A stretch of 64,000 nucleotides of DNA from Rhinopithecus roxellana. Its lineage: Eukaryota; Chordata; Mammalia; Primates; Cercopithecidae. The stretch's first letter is position 1; every line of letters starts with the position of its first letter. This document shows, one piece after another, positions 46,961 through 57,821 of this stretch. The stretch covers positions 133,771,808-133,835,807 of the forward strand of contig NC_044556.1 in NCBI RefSeq assembly GCF_007565055.1. Reading direction: 5' to 3'. The notes below the pieces were generated by a model that made no database searches, had not been told where the DNA came from, and was given only the letters and a program-made list of their open reading frames with translations. The translations under genes and the position numbers were made by a program.

Positions 46961-47283
46961 TTATTATTGAATGAATCAGTGGGGGAAGAGTACAAAATGT
47001 TACACCACATGGGCCTACCAATTGTACAATAGTTGCTTTTGACTCCTGCTGCCTAAATCCAAGATTTACCTCACATTTTGGAAAGCCTCACACCCCAGGA
47101 TCCTTTGTTTTTAAGTGCCTGTAGAATTTGTACTGGGTGACACAGTTGTTTGACTCCAATGAGACTACCCTGCTAATATTTGTAAAGGGTGACCTTTCGG
47201 AAAGTAAGACAATTGGCCTGAACTAAATAGCATTGTGTTGAGATATACAAATTATTTGCAGGGGAGACCAGATATGGGTGTAT
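46961..47283. other. Unassigned sequence before the provirus
   Basis: Nothing recognisable. The last four bases (GTAT) may be half of the provirus target duplication. Confidence 0.4.
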
Positions 47284-47771
47284 TATTATCACAACACCAG
47301 GACTTCAGTTCAGGGTCCTCCTGCTCACCATACAGAAAGCCAATCACTGAGATAATGAGCATTGTCAGGGAAGAAGGGTTTGAGTGCTTCAGCCAAGGAG
47401 ATGGGAGCCCAGTCTCAAATTTATCTCCTCAACTGGCTAAAATTAGGGGCTCATGTGGCAGGAAAGAAATGTAACCGTATGGGAAAACAGGAATCAGGGA
47501 GGAGTAAGGAAGAGGAATTGATCAATAGGAAGTAGATAGTCAGTTGGGCGGTTACTATGGGTGAGGAGTCTGGCATCCCATTGTCCAGATGTGGTGATCT
47601 GGTAAGTTTCAGTTCCTTGATACTATTTGGGAGGCCTGATGGTTTCCTGAGAAAGGAACCAGATAATACAAATGTAAGTTTTTCAAGTTTTAATACTGAG
47701 TGGGTCAATTTCGATATTTATTCAAAAGAAACCATAAACATCAATTCTGTGGGACAATTGGGCTGGTTCCA
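47284..47771 (-). repeat. 3' LTR of the provirus
   Basis: It aligns along its whole length to 56737-57214. Shared blocks include CAGAAAGCCAAT(C/T)ACTGA, CCCAGTCTCAAAT, GGAAAGAAATGTAACC, CATTGTCCAGATGTG and GATCTGGTAAGTTTCAGTTCCTTGATACT. By eye about one base in five differs, implying great age. Its U5 end is at 47284. Confidence 0.8.
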
Positions 47772-49158
47772 GTCCTGGTCTTTCTATTTATCAGTTCCTG
47801 AATCATGGAGAATATGGTTGTCGATCTTTCAGGATGCTTCATGCTAAAAATGGGGCATTGTGAGCAGCTCCATATCATGGGTGACCACGTGGCCACCCAG
47901 GAATCAAACGTTAATCTAATACCATAGTTTTCTTCTGTGATACAATCTGTATGTCTCCAACCCACTACTTCTACCAAAGACAAATCATAGCAGGACCAAC
48001 TTACCTGAAAAATAAACATCGGTCCCACTATACTTGGCCTTATTACCCACAAAAAGTGCAGAAAGAATCATTGTCCATATAGGCTCTTCTACATTGGCTT
48101 TGCTGGAACCTCTCACAAGGAATCTCAGACTCAACCTCCAAAGGCCTCTCAAGCCTAGCCAAGGATCCATCTCTGTCTACAGATATGTGCATGAATTGAG
48201 TGAACTCCTCTCTTTCCAAGGCCCCAAAAGAACTTGTGGTTCCTGGGCCTGCCAGGAAGGTGATTCTCTACTTATCACAGGGCAGGGACCCTGCAAAGGA
48301 ACTGCATAGACAAGGTATGAGGCATCTTCCTAAGGGGTTCTCATTGGCTCTATAAAGTCAATGTCAATTCCTCAAAGCTGTGTGCTCATATCCCAAAACA
48401 TGCCATTTTAGTCAAAGTATTAGAAAATAACCAGTGCCTCCAATTGTTTCCAAATATAAAAGAAAACAGATTCTTACTGAACTTATGCAAACAACCACAA
48501 TGCAATGAATTAAGAACATTCACAAACAGTTTCTGAATTCTGGATAAATCTGGCAGAGAGAGAGAAATATGCCTCATTTCTGTATACTCTACTCAATTGT
48601 TAAAGGCTATAAATCGCTCAAAAGAAAAAAATTCTGAAGACTCTGAGAAACAAAACAAAAAGAATCAGTAACGTTTCAAACAAAAAAGAGCCATGAAAAT
48701 TATTTCAATCCTCCTGTAGTTCAGTCCATGCAATCAACTCTTGCTCTGCTTTATATTAGGTTAGCAGTCTTTATGAACACATCAGCCTTTCAATTAGTGT
48801 CCTGGAAGTTTTCTCTCTGGTCCAATGGCACAATCTCCAAAGTTATCAGAAACCTGCAATCAGGAGTTCTTTTCATGAACTCTCCCAAGGAAGCCCTGGG
48901 TTGTAGCTGATTATAAGCTGCTTTTTGAGAAGAATCAAAGCAAAACAATTGTGGATGAAAAAAATCTTAGGATAGCTATAAGTCAAAGATACAATTGACA
49001 AGAAAGTTTGATTATTTCCGTGGCATCCAACAATTTAACATAAAAATCATAATTATTACTAATAACATATATTGAGACATACCAGAATTTCAGGAATCTT
49101 ATACATTCCTAGAACATGTCTATATAAATATAACCCAAAGAAAGTTAAACACCTTCTT
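47772..49158 (-). pseudogene. Provirus internal region, 3' part (decayed)
   Basis: Non-LTR retroviral-looking text lies between the 3' LTR and the first Alu. Minus-strand frames of 103 and 61 codons overlap here and are interrupted by stops. A residual env or pol origin is possible but not shown by any motif I can identify. Confidence 0.45.
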
Positions 49159-49458
49159 GGCCAGGTGTGGTGGCTCATGTCTAATCCCAGCACTTCGGTA
49201 GACTGAGGTGGGTGGATCATGAGGTCAGGAGTTTGAGACCAGCCTGACCAACATGGTGAAACCCTGTCTCTACTAAAAATACAAAAATTAGCTGGACGCG
49301 GTGGCATGTGCCTGTAACCCCAGCTACTCAGGAGCCTGAGGCAGGAGAATCACTTGAACCCGGGAGGTGGAGGTTGCAGAGAGCCGAGATGATGCCACTG
49401 CACTCCAGCCTGGGTGATAGAGCGAAACTTGTCTCAAAAAACAAACAAACAAACAAAA
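49159..49458 (+). repeat. Alu (S-type), sense, within the provirus
   Basis: GGCCAGGTGTGGTGGCTCATG to TCTCAAAAAACAAACAAAC, both monomers present. Confidence 0.92.
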
Positions 49459-51547
49459 AACCACCATCTCACATTTGACAATGCTTCCTGTGTACTAAAT
49501 AAGCCTAATATGTCTCTCTTGGACTTCAGTGGACCCAATATCTTTAAAAAATTAGTTTGAGGTCAAAATGACTGAATTTGGAACTTGAAATTTTGCTTTT
49601 AGGAAGCTTGTCAAATACCAAAGGTTTAAGACACTTGATATCACAAAATAGGATCATAGGTCACTGTAAAATAGTCATTCATTTAGCCAAAATAATAAAA
49701 CAAAAATATTTACTCTTTGGTGGAAAGGAGAGTCAGTATCCCATACAGTAAGACCTAATGAAGATAGCATGAGGCCAACTAAATCTGTCTCTCCTTCCTC
49801 CTTTTTTTTTTTTTCCTGGAGTTTACTCAAAAGGTAAACAAAAATCTTTTATTATCTCATTAATATTATACAAAAATTGTGTTCAAAAGAGATTACCTTT
49901 ATATGGTTTATTATTAATGTTAAAGCTAATTTTAATGAAATCTTATAAACAAATTATCTAATTTTAATCAGTTTGAACATAGGTAAGATTTCCATAAACC
50001 TTTTATAACTTTTTACAATTTTCTATTGAAGAAAAGATCAATATTCCAAGAAAACCCTGTTATTCTGATACAGGGGCCAACATGCTGGCCTTGCGGCAGT
50101 GTGCTTTTGATGTTAACGTTTAATTTATAGGAAAACTCTGAACCATTTTTATCCCTCAAAATCGACCCTTACAATCTCACATGACCTCTCCTTCCATAAT
50201 ACTCCCTGGGTCTAGGGGGATTGAATGGTTTTAATTTCTGGTCCTGTGCCTCACCAAAGCAGTTTGATTGTCACTTTTTCCCAGGTCCCAGGTAAGGCTT
50301 TGACTGGTATTAGTGTTCAAGATTTAGCAGGAGTTGGTTTTTTTTTAGACCCAAGAGTCAAAGTTCTATAACTTAACAGCACGAGGCTTAGTTAATGGGA
50401 TATTTATACTATCATTTTCTTTTTCATGTCACAAATTAAAACACTACGATTTGGTATCTAGTTGTTACTGCCTGCAGGACTTCAAACCATCGTATTAAAG
50501 GGTTCATGTTACTCCTTGCATATGTCTAATTGCTAGAATTCCAGTGATAGAACTGTGACCAAAAGCATAAAAAATATGATAGGTCCTAAGCCAAACTTAC
50601 CAAAGTAAGATAATTAAATTTTCTCTCCATCATTTGAGAAATGGTAAATGTAAACATCAGTTTTAGAAATTCAGTATGAGGGTAAATAATCTACTTTCAC
50701 TTAAGTACTATATAACAAAACAGGGACAAAGTAAGAACAAGCACACGATTTCTTTTCAGCTTTTTAAAAAAGTATCATCACACATTTCCAGGATTGGTTT
50801 CTAGATACAGTACTAACAACTGATTGGGTAACTTTTACCACTAGAATCTTCAAACCAGTACAACACTTGTACATACTTTGTTTTCAAGTACGCACATGAA
50901 GGCCCAACAGTGATAAGGTTTGGGACAAAAAATCACTAGAAAGTTTCACTTTTTAAAAAATACTACTTAATTCAAGTGACTGTCACTTAATATGAATAAT
51001 GGTAAACACAGCTAAAGTAATTTGAGAGAAACCCCAGTCAATATAATTTTCTAAAGGACAGGGTCAGTGTTTCCTGAACATTACAACTTTGTACCCATAT
51101 CAAGTTTTTCCTCATTTTCTAAAGGAAAAGATCTGAAACCAACTCAAATTATTGATTAAATTGAATTACCTTGGAAATAAACACCATTTAAACATATCTA
51201 CTCCCATCTACTTTTCCAAATAACAAAATATTGTACTATTTCTGTTCAGAACTTATAAAAGTAAGTCTTTTAATTTTGTCCAGGAGCTTTATAAACTCTT
51301 ACAGACCTTTAAAGGAGAGCATAACCAATGCTAATGATCTTATAGATCATTAGAGAGCAAAACCAATCCAAGTTTAAAAGGCCATTGTGCTCTATTTTTT
51401 TTTTTTTTTTTTTTTTTGAGACTTGACGAAGGTGACTTAGGAATTTTAGATAAATAGAGCAAATGATGAATGTTGGAAATACATGGGAAAGCAAATGGCT
51501 ATTCACAGAACCGAATGCAAGTTTTTCATTAGAAACTGAAAACGCAT
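49459..51547 (-). pseudogene. Provirus internal region, middle part (decayed)
   Basis: AT-rich sequence without long frames. Assigned to the provirus only because it lies between the LTRs. Some of it could be unrelated insertions. There is a 23-nt T-run at about 51395-51417. Confidence 0.4.
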
Positions 51548-51852
51548 GGCTGGGTACAGTGGCTCACCCCTGTAATCCTAGCACTTTGGAAAGCCGGGGT
51601 GGGAGGATTGCTTGAGACCAGCCTGGGCAACCTAATGAGAACTTGTGTCTACTAAAAATTAAAAAAAAAAAATTAGCCAGGTGTGGTAGCACACATTTGT
51701 AGTCCCAGCTACTTGGGAGGCTGCGGTGGGAGGATAGTTTGAGCCCAGGAGTTTGAAGTTGCAGTGAGCTATGATCATGGCACTGCACTCCAGTCTATTC
51801 AGCCTGGGCAGCAGAGCAAGACCCTGTCTCAAAAAAAAAAAAAAAAAAGAAA
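51548..51852 (+). repeat. AluJ-type, sense, within the provirus
   Basis: GGCTGGGTACAGTGGCTCACCCC to a long A tail (51830-51852). J-type text such as GGATTGCTTGAGACCAGCCTGGGCAA. Confidence 0.92.
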
Positions 51853-52256
51853 GTAAAGAACATCAATGGTTTTATATATGTATATATAAGTAAAACCCAA
51901 AAGAGAACAAACAGCAAATAAATGAAAATTAAAAACAGAAACAGATAAACAGGAAGCCAACCCCAAATTTTTCTCTTACTCAGTTTACCTTGGAGGCTAA
52001 AGTGTTACCCACAGCCTAAAACACGATTATTTTGCTCCTGATATACAAATGAATGTCTAAGTCCACCAACACCACTATACATTTTGTGCAATTAAGAAAT
52101 TCACTTCAGGGATGTGACCAGTTAAGTACTTTAGTGCTAGTACTATCTATGCAGAATAGAAAATATAGTGTGAAACAAATCAATGCAAGCATTTAGTGAA
52201 ATTTGACTGCATGCTAAATCTGGCTTCATGCTCAACAATATTAAAAAAGAATTGCT

Positions 52257-52556
52257 GACCAGGTATGGTGGCTCACACCTGTAATCCCAGCACTTTGTGA
52301 GGCCAAGGTGGGTGGATCACCTGAGGTCAGAAGTTGGAGACCAGCCTGGCCAACATAGTGAAACCCCATCTCTACTAAAAATACAAAAATTAGCTGGGCG
52401 TGGTGGTACACACCTATAATCCCAGCTACTCAGGAGGCCGAAGCAGGAGAATCGCTTGAACCCAGGAGGTGGAGGTTGCAGTGAGCTGAGACAGTGCCAC
52501 TGCACTCCAGCCTGGGTGGCAGAGTGAGACTCCGTCTCAAAAAAAAAAAAAAAAAA
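52257..52556 (+). repeat. AluS-type, sense, within the provirus
   Basis: GACCAGGTATGGTGGCTCAC to a poly(A) at 52540-52556. AGAATTGCTG before and AAAATTGCCG after may be the target duplication. Confidence 0.92.
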
Positions 52557-53059
52557 TTGCCGAACTGCCATGTATTTCTTTATAATATTTCTTGTTTTAC
52601 TTTGTCAAGGCTAAGAGCTTTAACTATGAGCAATGTTAATTAGCCCAACATCTCAAATTTTCTCTTAGGTTTTAAAGAATATTTTACTGTCTAAACTTCT
52701 ATCTTCTCTGTATGTGCATGAAGGTAGACACACAGAGAAACAGAAAAAAAAAAAAAAAAAAAACTACATATGACTTACACAGACCAACAGAAAGACCATG
52801 CATGGACTTTCTGTTTTGTCCTAAAATCTCTTTATTTTAAATAGCCAGTTATTTTACTTTAGGACAAAAATTTACCATTCCAAGATTCTTTCTCATATAA
52901 AATTCTTTTTTACTTTATAAACTTTTTTTTTTAAAACCGAAAATACATCTTCATATGCATAACTTTCTTCACATCGCTCTCCCCTACTTACTGGTTCTGT
53001 TCTACCTTATTTCATAAATAACATTTTCAAGCCCATAATTTGAACCAAACTTTATATAA
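52557..53059 (-). pseudogene. Provirus internal region, continued (decayed)
   Basis: No long frames or motifs. Contains an A-run at about 52746-52763. Confidence 0.35.
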
Positions 53060-53348
53060 TTTTTTTTTTTTTTGACACAGGGCCTTGCTCTGTTGTGCAG
53101 TCTGGAGTGCAGTGGTGTGATCATAGCTCGCTGCAGCCTCGACCTCCTGGACTCAACCAATCCTCCCACCTTAGCCTCCTGAGTAGCTGGGACTACAGGC
53201 ATATGCCACCATGCCTGGCTAATTAGAAAAAAAAATTTGTAGAGACGAGGGCTTACTATGGTGCCCAGGCTGGTCTCGAACCCATGGGTTCAACTGATCC
53301 TCCTGCCTTGGCCTCCCAAAGTGCTGGGATTATAGGCATGAGCCAGCC
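53060..53348 (-). repeat. AluJ-type, antisense, within the provirus
   Basis: Poly(T) then GACACAGGGCCTTGCTCTG to GGATTATAGGCATGAGCCAGCC. J-type text (GATCATAGCTCGCTGCAGCC). Confidence 0.9.
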
Positions 53349-54450
53349 AGTAACTTTTGAATTAAACAAAATTGTTCTTTTTCTCAACAATTTTATATAT
53401 GGAATTACATATTACATATTAACTACAATTCTTATTCTTGGTATCCTTACATTTTAGTGAAAACCTAGGAAGCAAGAAATCCTGAACTGTCACATAAGAT
53501 ATTAGCATTTTATAGATAAGGACCAATTCCACAATTTTTAGAAACATGTTTCCCTGTATCATAACCTTTTCTTAATTGGGAATTACCTAGACATCTAATT
53601 AACATAAAAAATGATTTTAAGATTTTAAATTACATCATTCCATTTCTATTTCATTCATTTTTTTCATTTTTAACAGTTTTACCTAGATTACTCATGAGAA
53701 CTGAGATATTAGACAAAGCTAGTCATCATTTCCTTGTTAACAATTTTGTAACCTGTAAATACCAGTAAGGTCCTTAAAGTTAACTACATGGGTATTTTTG
53801 AGAGGTGACAATGTGCTAGCAGCCCTCACTCTCGGCACCTCCTCGGCCTCAGCTCAGCATCCACTCTGGTGGCGCTTGAGGAACCCTTCAGCCTGCCACT
53901 GCACTGTGGGAGCCCCTCTCTGGGCTGGCCGAGGCCGGAGCCAGCTCTCTCCACTTGCCAGGAGGCGTGGAGGGAGAGGCGCAGGCAGGAACTGGGGCTG
54001 TCCTCAGTGCTCACAGGTCAGTGCGAGTTCCGGTGGGGGTGGGCACGAGCTGGGCAGGCCCACGCCCTGCATTCGCAGTGGCCGCCCAGAGCCAGCGGCT
54101 CAGGGCAGTGAGGGGCTTAGCACCCAGGCCAGCAGGTGCAGTGTGTGCGCAGGGTCCCCCAGCAGTGCTCGAATTGTTGCCAGGCCTCAGCTGCCTCCCC
54201 ATGGGACCCGGCTCGGGACCTGCAGCCCGCCATGCCCAAACCTCCCCCTTGACGGCGGTGGGCTCCCATGTGGTCCCACGAGTGCAGCTCCCTGCTCCAG
54301 GGCGCATGGCCCCATCAACCGCCCAGGGGCTGAGGAGTAAGGGTGCACAGCAGGGGACTGGCAGGCAGCTCAGTCTGTGGTCCTGGTGCAGGCTCCACTA
54401 GGTGAAGCCAGCTGGGCTTCTGAGGCTAGTGGGGACTTGGAGAACCTTTA

Positions 54451-54882
54451 TGTCTAGTGAAGGGATTGTAAGTACACCAGTCAGCACTCTATGTCTAGCT
54501 CAGGGTTTGTAAATACACCAGTTGGTACTCTGTATCCAGCTAACCTAGTAGGGACTTGGTGAACTTTTCCGTCTAGCACTCTGTGTCTAGCTCAAGGATT
54601 GTAAATACACCAATCAGCACTCTGTGTCTAGCTCAAGGTTTGTAAATACACCAATTTGTACTCTGTGTCTAGCTAACCTAGTGGGGACTTGGAGAACTTT
54701 TATGTCTAGCTAGAGGATTGTAAATGCACCAATCAGCACTCTGTGTCTAGCTCAGGAATTATAAATGCACCAGTCAGCACCCTGTCAAAATGGTCCAATC
54801 AGCTCTCTGTAAAACGGACCAGTCAGCGCTCTGTAAAATGGAACAATCAGCTCTCTGTAAAATGGTCCAATCAGCAGGATGT
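54451..54882 (+). promoter_or_regulatory. ERV9 LTR U3 enhancer repeats
   Basis: Degenerate ~40-bp units begin TGTCTAG at 54451, 54492, 54584, 54624, 54665, 54703 and 54744, with a TGTATCC variant at 54531. Many carry ACCAATCAGCA-type CCAAT motifs. They run into four in-register 24-bp units (54787, 54811, 54835, 54859), each AAAA(T/C)GG-CCA(A/G)TCAGC or a variant. This array is the known ERV9 enhancer module. Activity here is inferred from family, not shown. Confidence 0.85.
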
Positions 54883-54900
54883 GGGTGGTGCCAGTAAGAG

Positions 54901-54993
54901 AATAAAAGCAGGCTGCTGTAGCCTGGCAGCAGCAACCTGCTGAGGTGTCTATAGGCACTGTGGAGGCTTTGTTGTTTCGCTCTTTGCAATAAA
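54901..54993 (+). promoter_or_regulatory. ERV9 LTR core promoter and poly(A) signal
   Basis: AATAAAAG at 54901-54908 occupies the TATA-like position of the family, and AATAAA at 54988-54993 the R-region poly(A) signal. The intervening text (CAGGCTGCTGTAGCC) is the family's start-site region. Transcription from it would run to the right. Confidence 0.7.
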
Positions 54994-55029
54994 TCTTGTT
55001 GCTGCTCACTCTTTGGGTCCACTCACCCT

Positions 55030-55440
55030 GAAGGTCTGCAGCTTCACTCCTGAAGCCAGCGAGAGGACGAACATCGGGAAGAAGGATCAACTCCAAACGC
55101 GCTGCTTTTAAGAGCTGTAACACTCACTGTGAAGGTCTGCAGCTTCACTCCTGAAGCCAGTGAGACCACGAATCCACTTGGAAAAATGAACGACTCCAGA
55201 CGCGCTGCCTTTAAGAGCTGTAACACTCACTGTGAAGGTCTGCAGCTTCACTCCTGAAGCCAGTGAGACCACGAATCCACTTGGAAAAATGAACGACTCC
55301 AGACGCGCTGCCTTTAAGAGCTGTAACACTCACCATGAAGGTCTGCAGCTTCACTCCTGACAGCGAGACCACAAAGCCACCGTCCGGACACATCTGAAGG
55401 TCTGAAAGAACAAACTCCGGACACACCATTTTTAAGAACT
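55030..55440 (+). repeat. ERV9 LTR U5 tandem array, period about 103 bp
   Basis: GAAGGTCTGCAGCTTCACTCC recurs at about 55030, 55131, 55234 and 55337. The second and third units (55131-55233, 55234-55336) are identical except for their last few bases. The first and fourth are diverged. Confidence 0.9.
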
Positions 55441-55520
55441 GTAACACTCATTGCTAGGGTCCGTGGCTTCATTCTTGAAAGTCATTGAAACCAAGAACCC
55501 ACCAATTCCAGACACATTTT

Positions 55521-56713
55521 CACCAATACTCAGAAGACTCAGCTATGTTCATTAAACCAACAACATTAAATTAGTCTTATTTGGCAAAAATTGCACAAAG
55601 ATCATTTTGTTTTGGCTGAGTTTATAACTTTATAATCTTCGGTACCAAACCCTGACACCTCAAAATATCTACAGAGACAAATACAAAACCCAGGCAAAAA
55701 TGTATGCTGACATTTCCCAACTCATAATCTATTTTTATCTTACCAATAATTTTATAGCTAGATTGCTTATTAAAGATTTAGTTAAGTAACATTAACTTGA
55801 AACATGCTTGGATGGATTTACTTATGAGCTTTCTTTTATTTATAAGCCAATTTGGTAGACACAACATAGAGTAAATGTTATTCATAGACATAAACACGTA
55901 AACATAATACACAAAAGTAAAGCTCCAATAGCTTTTACTTTGGAACTCTGTAGCTGTGAGTTAGTAATATAAACTCGCCAGTTTACAAACACGTTCACGT
56001 GGCTACAGTTTGTTTGCCCTGATAGATAATCTAATGAAGGCTGTGACCCAAAATTTTGGGTAAGGCAGTTTCTATGGCAGTTTGATTTTTAAAGGCCGAA
56101 CCTCCTCACACTCCAAAGAAAACAGCTTGAACAGCACCATAGAACATCATGTATTAACCAGGCCCGACTCAGCTTAGAACAACAGCATAAAAGCTTGGAT
56201 ACATGAAATTCCATCCCACTTTTTCATTAAACATAAAAATAAGGCTCATGGAAAGGCCACACTTCTATAGATTGCAAAGAATATTAGGGCAAAATAGTAT
56301 TACAAAAGATCAGTCTATAAAACTGATTTCTCATGATTTTATTAACACACATACGTAAACAATTATCAGAACACCATCCCACTGCTGCAGCAACAAGCCC
56401 CAAGCATGTCCAAACTGAAACAGTGGAGGTGTTTTTCTCTCTCAATTGGTTGGGCTTGTTAAACCTGCAAAAGGAAACTCCTTCAGAATTCCCCTAATTG
56501 AGAGGACCAGATCCCTGCTGTCTGTTATCCAGGAAAGACATCATCTGTTCAGATGCAGATGACAAATTTCAAAGGCTGTTCTTCCTAGGCGATCAGGAAA
56601 GAAGTTGGAGCCAGCAGTGATGGTACGAGAGAGAGAGAGACTGAAACCCATCTCTGGCCAAAAAGGGGTTAGGCAGCTGCTTAGGAGGGCTTCTGAGACT
56701 CCTGGATCATGCA
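55521..56713 (-). pseudogene. Provirus internal region, 5' part (decayed)
   Basis: Sequence between the ERV9 LTR and the primer binding site, the expected gag region on the minus strand. Only short, unrecognisable frames. The purine run (AGAG)n at about 56628-56640 lies near the leader. Confidence 0.45.
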
Positions 56714-56731
56714 TTCCCAATAAGGGAACCA
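56714..56731 (-). other. Provirus primer binding site, tRNA-Glu-like
   Basis: On the minus strand it reads TGGTTCCCTTATTGGGAA. It differs from the complement of the human tRNA-Glu(CTC) 3' end at three of 18 positions, two of them C-to-T. It lies five bases inside the LTR end, the right place for priming. Confidence 0.7.
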
Positions 56732-56736
56732 AAATC

Positions 56737-57214
56737 TGTTACCAAAACACCAGGGATCCAGTCTAGGTCATGCTGCTCATCACACAGAAAGCCAATTACT
56801 GAAATATTGCCAGAGAAGAAGGCTTTAATTGGGTGCTTCACCTGAGGCGATAGGAGACCAGTCTCAAATCCATCTCCTCAACTAAACTTAGGGGTTTATG
56901 TGGCAAGGAAGAAATGTAACCATGTGTGGGAAGACAGGGATTAGCGAGGGAAAAGGAGTAGTTGGGCAACAGGAAGTAGGAAGTCAGCAATCATGATGGG
57001 TGAGGGTTGTGGCATTTCATTGTCCAGATGTGTTGATCTGGTAAGTTTCAGTTCCTTGATACTTCCTGGGAGGTCTTATGGTTGGTTTCCTGAGAAAGGA
57101 ACCCAGATAAGACAAATGTAACTTTTTCAAATTTTAGGCCTGGGAGGGTCAATTTCTATGATCAGTCAAAAGAAACCATAAGATCAGCTCTATGAGACAA
57201 TTGGGCTGGTTTCA
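56737..57214 (-). repeat. 5' LTR of the provirus
   Basis: 478 bp; on the minus strand it opens TGAAACCAGCCC and ends GGTGTTTTGGTAACA. It contains ACCCAATTAAAGCC as a likely poly(A) signal. It pairs with 47284-47771 in the same orientation and has a related copy in opposite orientation at 60523-61208. Confidence 0.8.
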
Positions 57215-57821
57215 GTGTTAGAACCACTCATCTCTACTCCCTCCCCTGTGGATGAGGTGGTACCATACTCCAGTAAGCATTGTGCTTCTCAGAGGAAGTG
57301 TTCCTGAACCCAAGTGGAAGGCTGGGTTATAAACCTTACCTTATCCTGGCTGCTTATTCAGGTTGTTCAGGTGATGGTTATTTGAATGGGAAAAGGCAAA
57401 ACTTCTCCAAGAGGATAAAATGAGATAGGACTTATTTCTAGAGAGCTTGGTCCTGTAAAAATCTGTTGGACATTTGCAGCCAATTTAGCCTGCTCTGTTT
57501 GGCTCCCAGGCCTAGAATGAGTCCTGCTTTCACTATACCAGACATGAACGTTGCTTTACATTTTAATGTAGAGAGCTAAGTAAACTCCAGTGGAGTTTAG
57601 TAAACAAAGAAAAAAAATTAAAAAAAAAAAAAAAAAACAAGAAAAAGTGACCAGTTTCTTCAGGGCCTGGAAATTATTCATTCTTGGGGCCTTAGGTCTC
57701 TAAGAAAAAGTTTGCAAGGCAGTTCTGTTTTAGCCTATTGTTTCCCAAAATATGTTCACTGTCTCCTTTTTATTCCTTTGAAAACTTGGAGTCTCCTTTT
57801 TATTCCTTTGAAAACTCCATA
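57215..57821. other. Flank of the provirus with a 30-bp-period duplication
   Basis: No gene is seen. GTCTCCTTTTTATTCCTTTG followed by AAAACT occurs at 57761-57786 and 57791-57816 (26-bp unit, 4-bp spacer). An A-run lies at about 57618-57636. Confidence 0.5.

Larger units (their letters stand above)
53799..55516 (+). repeat. Solo ERV9 LTR (LTR12 family), long form with expanded tandem arrays
   Basis: It opens TGAGAGGTGACAATGTGCTAG and ends CCAATTCCAGACACA. The target duplication TTTT is perfect at 53795-53798 and 55517-55520, as expected of a gammaretrovirus-like ERV. The text matches ERV9: GC-rich early U3 (CGGAGCCAGCTCTCTCCACTTG), about 40-bp TGTCTAGCTC units at 54451-54780, four 24-bp CCAAT-type units (54787-54882), TATA-like AATAAAAG at 54901, poly(A) signal AATAAA at 54988-54993, then U5 with about four ~103-bp units. 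ERV9 LTRs are known as enhancer-promoters in primates (published work on the family). There is no internal sequence, so it is a recombined solo LTR. The 180-codon and 148-codon frames here are non-genic. It lies inside the older minus-strand provirus, in the opposite orientation. Confidence 0.93.
47284..57214 (-). mobile_element. Old class I endogenous retrovirus (provirus), minus strand, heavily interrupted
   Basis: Two LTRs in the same orientation (47284-47771 and 56737-57214) bound about 9 kb. Read on the minus strand: 5' LTR, a 5-nt spacer, a tRNA-Glu-like primer binding site (56731-56714), decayed internal region, a purine-rich stretch near 47792-47772, 3' LTR. The flanks GTAT (47280-47283) and GTGT (57215-57218) look like a 4-bp target duplication with one change. 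Internal coding is destroyed; the longest minus frames near the 3' end (47741-48052, 103 codons; 47985-48170) may be residual late-region sequence but I recognise no domain. Four Alus and a solo ERV9 LTR inserted later. Family not named; 4-bp duplication, ~480-bp LTRs and tRNA-Glu priming suggest a gammaretrovirus-like (ERV1) group. Confidence 0.7.

Noticed and set aside
51395..51417. Poly(T) tract considered as the tail of another Alu or processed pseudogene
   Set aside because: No Alu or gene-like sequence adjoins it on either side.
53798..54401. Overlapping 180- and 148-codon plus-strand frames, the longest apart from L1
   Set aside because: They lie in the GC-rich U3 of a solo ERV9 LTR. 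GC-rich DNA gives long chance frames, and no domain or start context supports them.
54441..55440. Regularly spaced repeats considered as a CRISPR-like array
   Set aside because: The units are contiguous and belong to ERV9 LTR enhancer and U5 arrays in a primate genome. There are no unique spacers.
55044..55447. Three minus-strand frames sharing nearly the same peptide, suggesting a repeat protein
   Set aside because: They are antisense translations of the 103-bp tandem array in the LTR U5.
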